DNA from: Phycisphaerae bacterium
GTDB taxonomy: Bacteria; Planctomycetota; Phycisphaerae; Sedimentisphaerales; Anaerobacaceae
Direction of reading: 5' to 3'
NCBI GenBank assembly: GCA_030601745.1
Contig: JAUWBI010000004.1
Location: 1-64,000, forward strand
Length of the DNA stretch: 64,000 nucleotides
Part shown: in pieces, positions 57,660 to 64,000 of the stretch
Layout: the number at the start of each line of letters is the position of its first letter
How positions within the stretch are numbered: position 1 is the stretch's first letter
Program-made: the position numbers and the translations under genes
The notes under the pieces: model-generated
What the model saw: the letters and a program-made list of their open reading frames with translations, nothing else
What the model was told of the DNA's origin: nothing
Database searches by the model: none

Positions 57660-58847
57660 GTGGAAAAATTGATAAAAAGGAGTGCTTTACAAAGGGCTTC
57701 TCAATTGAATCAGGATGATTTTAGAAAACTGGTTTCAGGCCAAAGCACTGGCTTGGGTGCAGCACTTCTGCGACTCCTTTTGGAGGTCGCTGCGAGCGGT
57801 TACTCGATTATCATTTGCCTGCGCAATTTCTTATATTCCAAACGGTGGCTGAAAGCACATCGCGCAGACGCAGCCGTAATAAGCATCGGCAATATAACAG
57901 TCGGCGGGACAGGTAAAACTCCACTTGTAATCTGGCTTTGCAGATTTCTACAACAAAAAGAAATTCGCTGTGCTGTTCTAACCAGAGGCTATAAGGCTCG
58001 TCGTGCGTCGTGCGTGATGCGTCGTGCGAAAAACGGACACAATACGCAATACGATATACGCAATACGATAGATGAGCCGGCAATTCTTGCCGAAAGCTGC
58101 CCGGAGGCCGAAGTGATTGTAAACCCGGACCGTGTTGCAGGTGCGGCTGAAGCCGTGAACAAATTTGGCGCACAGGTATTGATTATGGATGATGGATTTC
58201 AACATCGCCGATTAGCAAGAGACCTGGATATCGTGACAATTGACGGCACGTGTCCTTTTGGCTATGGGAAGATACTGCCTGCCGGGCTGCTCAGAGAACC
58301 TGTCACCGCATTGAAGCGGGCTGATGCCGTTGTTGTTACCAGGTGCGACCAAACCGCTGAGTCCGAATTGACCCAGCTTGAAGAGAAGCTGCAACAGGTC
58401 AATCCGGATATGATAATTGCAAGGTCGACACACGCACCCGTTTGTGCAAAATCTATAGGCCACAAAGAAATCGCTCTTGAAGAGCTAAAGGACAAAAAGA
58501 TATTTGCCTTTTGCGGCATAGCCAATCCCGGTGCCTTTTTAAGCACAATCAAGAACACCGGGGCCAATCTGGTCGGTTCGAAAATTTATAACGACCATTA
58601 TCACTACACGGACGATTGTTTAGCTGATATTTACGAACAAGCCAAATATCTTAAGGCGGATTTAATACTGTCAACGCAGAAAGACTGGTTTTCGTCCCCT
58701 GCTTTCGCAGGGGCAAGCTCTGTCATCCCTGCGCAAGCAGGGATACCTTTCGCGTATCTGGCAATTGAGCTAAGATTTATTAGCGGGGAAGATAAAATAA
58801 CGCAGTTGATTGAGGATGCATTAGCGGGTAAAATCCCCAGAAAGTAA
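57660..58847 (+). CDS. lpxK: tetraacyldisaccharide 4'-kinase with inserted repeats
   Basis: 395 residues; start GTG 57660 is uncertain because no ribosome site is evident. Walker A 'VGGTGKTPLVIWL' (about residue 85), 'AVLTRGYKARR', and 'VLIMDDGFQHRRLARDLDIVTID' (Walker B-like) are diagnostic. It phosphorylates the lipid A precursor at 4' on the inner membrane. Two stretches are not family sequence: residues 114-138 (RRASCVMRRA...NTQYDIRNTID) and 346-362 (PAFAGASSVIPAQAGIP), each encoded by dispersed palindromic repeats inserted in frame. First gene of the LPS-core cluster. Confidence 0.88.
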   Translation: MEKLIKRSALQRASQLNQDDFRKLVSGQSTGLGAALLRLLLEVAASGYSIIICLRNFLYSKRWLKAHRADAAVISIGNITVGGTGKTPLVIWLCRFLQQKEIRCAVLTRGYKARRASCVMRRAKNGHNTQYDIRNTIDEPAILAESCPEAEVIVNPDRVAGAAEAVNKFGAQVLIMDDGFQHRRLARDLDIVTIDGTCPFGYGKILPAGLLREPVTALKRADAVVVTRCDQTAESELTQLEEKLQQVNPDMIIARSTHAPVCAKSIGHKEIALEELKDKKIFAFCGIANPGAFLSTIKNTGANLVGSKIYNDHYHYTDDCLADIYEQAKYLKADLILSTQKDWFSSPAFAGASSVIPAQAGIPFAYLAIELRFISGEDKITQLIEDALAGKIPRK

Positions 58848-58882
58848 AAGGACCAAAAAATCGGAAGTGCAAAGAGCTTAAA

Positions 58883-60367
58883 ATGTATGAAAAGCTGCTG
58901 AAAACGGTAACGAATCTCGGCTCGCCGAAAATTCTGCTCGTGGGCGACTTTATGCTCGATGTTTATATCTACGGCGATGCGTTAAGAATAAGTCCGGAGG
59001 CACCGGTGCCTGTGCTGAAAGTTACCAAAACCGAGTATAGCTGCGGTGGAGCAGGGTCTGTGGCTACCGACCTTGCGGCTCTCGGTGCGCTGCCTGTCTG
59101 TCTGGGTGTCATCGGAGATGACCAGAACGGTAAAATTCTCAGCGAAAAGCTGATAAAAGCCGGAGCCGATGTCAGCGGGCTTTATACCGTGCCGGGTCGG
59201 CCCACCATCAGCAAACAAAGACTCATCGGCTTAGCACAGCATCGCCATCGACAGCAATTGTTCAGAATAGATGAAGAATCGACGGAGCCGTTATCTGATG
59301 GACAGTATGAAAAGATTTTACAAATTTACAAAGATAAATTGAAACTTATCTGTATCGTTTGTCTGCAGGATTATGATAAGGGCTTGCTTGACTCATCGCT
59401 TTGCAAGCAGATGATACAGTTGGCAAAGCAGGCGAACAAAAAGGTTCTTGTTGACCCTTCGCTTGCTGGCGACTATTCAAAATACGCCGGTGCCACCCTC
59501 ATTACGCCAAACCGTAGAGAGACTTCAGCAGTGGTTGGTTTCGATATAAAAACCGCAGAAGATGGCGCCAGGGCGGCAGAAGAGCTTGCCGAGAAGTTAA
59601 AGCTCACGGCTGTGGTAATTACACTTGATAAGGAAGGCGCATATCTTAGAACAGAAAAGGAAAGTGAAATCATACCCACCAGACCTCGCAGTGTCTATGA
59701 CGTCACTGGCGCCGGCGATATGGTTCTGGCGACGCTTGCGATAGCCCTGGCTGCTGATTGTGATTATAAAACTGCTGTACAGTTGTCCAACATAGCCGGT
59801 GGGATTGAGGTGGAAAAATTCGGCGCCGCAACAGTAACTATTGAGGAAATTATCAATGAAATCGTCGGTCAAAAGCGGGGCAAAAGCGGTAAGATACGCT
59901 CGATTGATTCTCTGGTTGAAGAACTTACCTGGCATCGCAGGCAAAAAGAGACTATAGTCTTTACCAATGGCTGTTTTGATGTGGTACATAGAGGGCACAC
60001 CGAGTTTCTGAAATTCTGCAGGTCACAAGGAGACATAGTCGTTGTCGGACTAAACAGTGACAGCTCGGTAAGAACCATAAAAGGACCCGACCGGCCGATT
60101 AACAACCAATATGACAGGGCTGCGGTCCTTGCTGCACTGGAAACGGTCGATTACGTTACGGTCTTCGATGAGCCGGACCCGCTTAACCTAATCAAGAAAC
60201 TAAAGCCCGATGTGTTAGTAAAAGGTGAGGACTGGGCAGAGAAAGGTGTCGTCGGTCGGGAGTTCGTTGAATCTTATGGCGGCAAGGTTGTTCTTGCCCC
60301 GCTTGTTGAAGGAAAAAGCTCAACTGCAACAATCGAAAAGATGAAGTCATTGGAAATAAAATCCTGA
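58883..60367 (+). CDS. hldE: bifunctional heptose-7-phosphate kinase / heptose-1-phosphate adenylyltransferase
   Basis: 494 residues. Residues 1-325 are a PfkB/ribokinase-type kinase: 'LVGDFMLDVYIYGDALRISPEAPVPVL', 'CGGAGSVATDLAALGA', 'YDVTGAGDMVLATLA' with the catalytic Asp. Residues 350-490 are a nucleotidyltransferase: 'IVFTNGCFDVVHRGHTEFL' (HxGH), 'VGLNSDSSVRTIKG', 'LVEGKSSTATIEKM'. It carries out the two ends of ADP-heptose activation. Overlaps gmhA by TGATG. Confidence 0.95.
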   Translation: MYEKLLKTVTNLGSPKILLVGDFMLDVYIYGDALRISPEAPVPVLKVTKTEYSCGGAGSVATDLAALGALPVCLGVIGDDQNGKILSEKLIKAGADVSGLYTVPGRPTISKQRLIGLAQHRHRQQLFRIDEESTEPLSDGQYEKILQIYKDKLKLICIVCLQDYDKGLLDSSLCKQMIQLAKQANKKVLVDPSLAGDYSKYAGATLITPNRRETSAVVGFDIKTAEDGARAAEELAEKLKLTAVVITLDKEGAYLRTEKESEIIPTRPRSVYDVTGAGDMVLATLAIALAADCDYKTAVQLSNIAGGIEVEKFGAATVTIEEIINEIVGQKRGKSGKIRSIDSLVEELTWHRRQKETIVFTNGCFDVVHRGHTEFLKFCRSQGDIVVVGLNSDSSVRTIKGPDRPINNQYDRAAVLAALETVDYVTVFDEPDPLNLIKKLKPDVLVKGEDWAEKGVVGREFVESYGGKVVLAPLVEGKSSTATIEKMKSLEIKS

Positions 60368-60963
60368 TGAACGACAGTACAAAGAAACAGATTGCAGAAG
60401 CGATAGAAACGCACAAGAAGATGATTGCCGAATTCCAGATAAGTGGCATTGAAACGATCGCTATCGCTGCTGAGGCAATAATAAAGTCACTAAAGCAAAA
60501 CGGCAGGGTTTATCTCTGTGGCAACGGAGGCTCGGCAGCAGATGCTCAACATATAGCCGGCGAACTTGTCGGCAGATTCGAGCGCGAACGCAGGCCACTG
60601 CCGGCACTTGCCCTGACAACCGATACATCCGTGATAACGTCGATTTCCAACGACGATAGCTTCAAAAATGTATTTGTCAGGCAGGTCGAAGCGTTGGTTA
60701 GAGAAGGTGATATCCTGTGGGCTATTTCGACCAGCGGCACCTCGGCAAATGTCATTGCGGCTGCCGAATTAGCAAAGCAAAAAGGCGCTTGCGTACTGGC
60801 CTTTACAGGCAGGACTAATAGTAAACTGGAGCAAATTGCTGATATTTGCTTCTGCGCCGGTAACAAATCAACGGCGCGTAGCCAGGAGATTCACCAGCTT
60901 GCTTACCATATAATCTGTGACCTGGTAGAACAGAGTTTTTGCGGACAGTTGAACCAAAGATAA
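60367..60963 (+). CDS. gmhA: sedoheptulose-7-phosphate isomerase
   Basis: 198 residues, SIS fold: 'GRVYLCGNGGSAADAQHIAGELVGRFERERRPLPALALTTDTS', 'VEALVREGDILWAISTSGTSANVIAAAELAKQKGA', and the C-terminal His/Glu segment 'ARSQEIHQLAYHIICDLVE'. First step of ADP-L-glycero-D-manno-heptose synthesis. Start overlaps the hldE stop. Confidence 0.95.
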   Translation: MNDSTKKQIAEAIETHKKMIAEFQISGIETIAIAAEAIIKSLKQNGRVYLCGNGGSAADAQHIAGELVGRFERERRPLPALALTTDTSVITSISNDDSFKNVFVRQVEALVREGDILWAISTSGTSANVIAAAELAKQKGACVLAFTGRTNSKLEQIADICFCAGNKSTARSQEIHQLAYHIICDLVEQSFCGQLNQR

Positions 60964-60969
60964 ACTTAA

Positions 60970-61944
60970 ATGAATATGTCTAATAAAGCGATATTCTTAG
61001 ACCGTGATGACACTTTAATTGAAGACCCCGGCTATATCAATCATCCCGACCAGGTAAAGCTGCTGGACGATGTCACTAAGGCACTTATCGAGCTAAAGCG
61101 TATGGGGTACAAGCTAATTGTCGTCTCTAATCAATCGGCTGTTGCACACGGAATCGTTACCGAGAAAGTCCTTGGTGAAATTCATAACCGCTTAAAGCAA
61201 CTGCTGGCCGAAAAGGGAGTATTTTTAGACCAGATTTATTACTGCCCTTACCATCCCGATGGGGCTATCCCGAAATACCGTAAAGAAAGTGACTGGAGAA
61301 AGCCGAATCCCGGGATGCTGCTGGCTGCCGCCGATGAAATGGATATCGACCTTAGCCAATCCTGGAGCATCGGCAATAGCGCACGTGACGTTGAGGCCGG
61401 TTTGCGAGCCGGCTGCAAAACTATATTAATAAATCGCTCTTCGCATTACAAACAGCCCGACCCCTGCTTGTTGCTGGCAGGGACAAATCCACACTACAAG
61501 AGTGTAAATATAAAGGAGGCGGTAAATATCATAAAAAAGTATCACCGTTCCTCTGGCAAACCTGCAGACCAAACCCAGTCGGCCCCAGCGGGTCAAACTC
61601 AACCTCTCTTGCAAGCTGTGGAACAACCACGCAGTTCAGAGCCTAAAGAGCCGGCACCGGCCCCTTCGGAGCAAAATGCTGCTGGTAAGAGAACCGAACA
61701 GTTGCTCAGCAGTATCCTCGAACAACTAAAAAGTACGCAGCGGGCCAATATGTTCGGTGAATTTTCAATAATGAGACTGATGGCCGGGATTATGCAAATT
61801 ATTGTTCTGTTTTGCCTGTTGATAACCATATGGTTTCTGATGAGCCCGACCAGGCAGGACAATTTGGTTTTAATTGCCCTTGGGTTCGCTATGCTTTTTC
61901 AGCTAATGTCACTAACCTTCTACATAATGCACGGGCGAAGATAG
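60970..61944 (+). CDS. gmhB: heptose-1,7-bisphosphate phosphatase with a membrane-bound C-terminal extension
   Basis: 324 residues, against about 190 for a usual GmhB. Residues 1-190 are the HAD phosphatase: 'AIFLDRDDTLIEDPGYINHPDQV' with the nucleophile and acid Asp, 'VVSNQSAVAHG', 'YYCPYHPDG' (zinc-loop-like), 'WRKPNPGMLL', 'SIGNSARDVEAGLRAG'. Then a Pro/Gln/Ala-rich linker and two membrane helices (IMQIIVLFCLLITIWFLM and LVLIALGFAMLFQLMSLTF). The extension would tether the enzyme to the membrane. Confidence 0.88.
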   Translation: MNMSNKAIFLDRDDTLIEDPGYINHPDQVKLLDDVTKALIELKRMGYKLIVVSNQSAVAHGIVTEKVLGEIHNRLKQLLAEKGVFLDQIYYCPYHPDGAIPKYRKESDWRKPNPGMLLAAADEMDIDLSQSWSIGNSARDVEAGLRAGCKTILINRSSHYKQPDPCLLLAGTNPHYKSVNIKEAVNIIKKYHRSSGKPADQTQSAPAGQTQPLLQAVEQPRSSEPKEPAPAPSEQNAAGKRTEQLLSSILEQLKSTQRANMFGEFSIMRLMAGIMQIIVLFCLLITIWFLMSPTRQDNLVLIALGFAMLFQLMSLTFYIMHGRR

Positions 61945-61953
61945 TGATGCGAG

Positions 61954-63030
61954 ATGCAAGATACGAGATACGAGATTTTAGTTTGGCTTCCTTCTCCTAT
62001 GGGTGATGCTGTTCTTTGCACACCGGCCTTGCGGGCCATTCGCCAACATTTCAAATCCTGCAAAATTTCGCTTCTTACTAAGCCCGCGGTTCGCGAAGTC
62101 TTATCGCCGAGCAGCTTCAACGACAGTTGGCTGGAGCAACGGAGCAAAAATCCGTTTGCGATTGCAAAAATGCTCAAGGGCCATAAATTCACACATGCAA
62201 TCCTTTTCAAAAATTCTTTTGCTTCCAGCCTGGCGGTTTTTTTAGCAAGGATACCGGTGCGGACTGGCTATGCCCGCGAGGGACGAGGGCTTCTGCTCAC
62301 TGACAAACTCTATCCACCAAAACTACCTGACGGTAAATTCAAACCCCTTTCTATGATTGACTACTATCTCGCGATTGCCTCCTGGCTCGGTGCCGATACC
62401 ACCAATAAAAATCTTGAACTGCTCATCGACCCACAAGACCAGGAAAAACTAAAAGCCAAATTGCCGGAAGTTGTCAATGCCGACAGACCGATTGCTGTCA
62501 TTGTCCCAGGCGGAGCATTCGGGCCAAGTAAGTGCTGGCTCAACGAAAGATTTGCCCAAACAGCGGATTGGCTAATTACTAACTACAAGGCAACAGTTGT
62601 TGTTTCCGTCGCATCCAACCCTGTTGAGAGGCAAATTGCCGGAGAAATTTGCAATTCAAGCAGTCTGTCATTGCGAGCGCAGCGAAGCAATCTCAAACAC
62701 AAACTTATCAACTTAGCGGCCAGCCCCGTAACTCTTGGCGAATTAAAATCGCTTTTTTCAATTGCTGATTTAGTAATAAGCAACGACACAGGCCCACGCC
62801 ATATAGCCATAGCTCTGGGCCGTAAAATTATCAGTTTGTTTGGGCCAAATAACCCTGTCTGGACCGATACCGGCTACGAAAATGAAATTCAAATAGTCGG
62901 TGACGTCTCTTGCGCTCCCTGCAGCAAGCCGGTATGTGAAAAGAACGAACATTTGTGTATGCAGGCAATCACTGTAGAGATGGTTTGTGACGCCGCGAAA
63001 AAATTACTCGAAAAAAAAATCACCGGATAA
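61954..63030 (+). CDS. waaF: ADP-heptose:LPS heptosyltransferase (GT9), waaF-like
   Basis: 358 residues. 'ILVWLPSPMGDAVLCTPALRAIRQHF' is the GT9 N-terminal motif. 'AVIVPGGAFGPSKCWLNERFAQTADWLI' and 'LVISNDTGPRHIAIALGRKIISLFGPNNPVWTDT' are the ADP-heptose-binding C-terminal motifs. Adds the second core heptose at the cytoplasmic face. Residues about 238-247 (LSLRAQRSNL) come from an inserted dispersed repeat, and the first codons overlap a 'gatacgagatacgagat' repeat, so the natural start is uncertain. Confidence 0.88.
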   Translation: MQDTRYEILVWLPSPMGDAVLCTPALRAIRQHFKSCKISLLTKPAVREVLSPSSFNDSWLEQRSKNPFAIAKMLKGHKFTHAILFKNSFASSLAVFLARIPVRTGYAREGRGLLLTDKLYPPKLPDGKFKPLSMIDYYLAIASWLGADTTNKNLELLIDPQDQEKLKAKLPEVVNADRPIAVIVPGGAFGPSKCWLNERFAQTADWLITNYKATVVVSVASNPVERQIAGEICNSSSLSLRAQRSNLKHKLINLAASPVTLGELKSLFSIADLVISNDTGPRHIAIALGRKIISLFGPNNPVWTDTGYENEIQIVGDVSCAPCSKPVCEKNEHLCMQAITVEMVCDAAKKLLEKKITG

Positions 63031-63039
63031 TCAACAGCT

Positions 63040-63906
63040 ATGAGTGAACAAAAATTTGTAGAAATTTCAAAATCGTTTTTTATCGACCCCGATTATAAAA
63101 CGGCATTTAGCGAATTGGGCTTAACTTCCATCGATGCTGTCTTTTCTTTCAATGCCGCTAAGAATCTGGCCAAGGACAATCTTGCCGGGTTCCGCAGCCG
63201 TTTGCAATTTGAAATAAATTCGCCAGCGTCTCCACCGTCAACCACTGTGTTTTTGAAACGCTATGATAAGCCGCCAATCTTAACCCAGCTCGGAAACTGG
63301 CTCTCGGCTCGCTGCCGGATGAGCTGCGGCTTCTTCGATTTCGAGCCGGCAAATAAACTCACAATAGCGGGCATAAATAACCCGAAAATTATTTCTTACG
63401 GCGAGCAATGGGGTACCTTTTTTGAGAAAAAAAGCTTTATAATCACCGAAAAAATTCCTGATGCCGAATCCCTGGAACGAAAATTGCCCGACTGTTTCAA
63501 CGCTCCGGATACAGTTGAAAATTTGAAACTGCGAAGAAATTTTATCGTTCAATTAGCGGGCTTTGTAAAAAAATTCCACGAGACAAATTATCGTCATCGA
63601 GACCTTTATCTTTCGCACATATTCTATGCCGACAGCGGCAATTTTTATCTGATAGACCTGGCGCGGGCCTTTAAACCAATCGTCTGGCGCCGGCGATTTC
63701 GGATAAAAGATATTGCGCAAGTTTATTATTCAGCCCCGGCCAGGTATTTCTCGAACACCGACCGGCTGCGTTTTTACTTTGGCTATACAGGCCAAAATAA
63801 GCTGACCAGGAAAGACAAAGTATTTATTCGTAAAGTAATAAACAAAGCAAAACGGATGGCACGGCACGATAGAAAGCACGGCAGGGCCATCCCCTTTGAA
63901 AGCTGA
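63040..63906 (+). CDS. LPS-core kinase-like protein (WaaP/Kdo-kinase family)
   Basis: 288 residues. Protein-kinase-like fold: 'TTVFLKRYDKPP' carries the ATP-site Lys, 'SFIITEKIPDAESLE' the hinge, 'FVKKFHETNYRHRDLYLSHIFY' the HRD catalytic loop with Asp, 'NFYLIDLARAF' the DFG-equivalent Asp. This arrangement is that of RfaP/WaaP kinases, which phosphorylate core heptose. Position right after waaF agrees. Exact acceptor unproven. Confidence 0.82.
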   Translation: MSEQKFVEISKSFFIDPDYKTAFSELGLTSIDAVFSFNAAKNLAKDNLAGFRSRLQFEINSPASPPSTTVFLKRYDKPPILTQLGNWLSARCRMSCGFFDFEPANKLTIAGINNPKIISYGEQWGTFFEKKSFIITEKIPDAESLERKLPDCFNAPDTVENLKLRRNFIVQLAGFVKKFHETNYRHRDLYLSHIFYADSGNFYLIDLARAFKPIVWRRRFRIKDIAQVYYSAPARYFSNTDRLRFYFGYTGQNKLTRKDKVFIRKVINKAKRMARHDRKHGRAIPFES

Positions 63907-63929
63907 CCGAATTCGGTTATAATTCTGCG

Positions 63930-64000
63930 ATGAAGATGAAAGTCGCAATCATAATAGAACGGGCAAATATTGCCTTAGGAGGAGCAGAGCGTTCGGTTTT
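63930..64000 (+). CDS. glycosyltransferase (GT4-like), 5' end only
   Basis: Reads MKMKVAIIIERANIALGGAERSV to the window edge. The opening beta strand and 'GGAERS' loop are the start of GT-B family 4 transferases such as WaaG-type core glucosyltransferases. The rest is outside the window. Confidence 0.65.
   Translation, partial: MKMKVAIIIERANIALGGAERSV

Overview
The window is a piece of a Planctomycetota chromosome, most like Phycisphaerae. The clues are a Tat-exported Gfo/Idh/MocA oxidoreductase, DUF1080 and ThuA domains, a GH116-type glycosidase, dockerin-like and PEP-CTERM secreted proteins, and a full LPS-core heptose pathway. Family names come from recognised motifs; no database search was possible.

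Layout. (1) 1-6.5 kb is host: two secreted proteins, a Tat oxidoreductase (+), and a minus-strand sugar operon (ThuA protein, TIM-barrel epimerase, DUF1080-ThuA fusion). (2) 6482-51498 is a 45-kb integrated phage bounded by a 16-bp direct repeat. It carries, in order: an MT-A70 methylase, an AlpA-like HTH, a CsrA homologue, a replication initiator with palindromic iterons, an XRE regulator, small genes, a split terminase, portal, a glycosyltransferase-methyltransferase fusion, scaffold, capsid, a beta-helix spike, adaptor, two paralogous tail proteins, a 3653-residue polyvalent protein, host-like cargo (PEP-CTERM protein and RCC1/beta-helix protein), structured RNAs and a tyrosine integrase. 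(3) 51.5-64 kb is host again: the cut-off 5' end of the ThuA gene, the GH116-type enzyme, tRNA-Lys, isocitrate dehydrogenase, signal peptidase I, and lpxK-hldE-gmhA-gmhB-waaF-waaP-like-glycosyltransferase.

The most striking observation is how the phage sits in the chromosome. The attachment core lies inside the 5' end of the host thuA-like gene on one strand and inside the 3' end of the phage integrase gene on the other. Integration removes the host gene's Tat signal, promoter and ribosome-binding site. The phage end supplies a replacement: a near-perfect sigma-70 promoter (TTGACA-16-TATAAT), an ATG a few bases downstream (nearly leaderless), and an in-frame basic-plus-hydrophobic export or anchor segment. 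Those bases are antisense to the true C-terminus of the integrase. Joining the two phage ends restores a 548-residue integrase; joining the two host ends restores a 300-residue Tat-exported ThuA protein. The three-gene host operon therefore appears to be re-promoted, and its first product re-targeted, by lysogeny.

Other notable structure: a pseudoknot-shaped RNA behind a strong promoter near the integrase, a two-copy 80-nt hairpin RNA, an RNA with mutually exclusive stems upstream of the methylase, a terminase split by a cassette of small genes, an alternative-frame ORF within the giant gene, and dispersed chromosomal repeats inserted in frame in lpxK and waaF.
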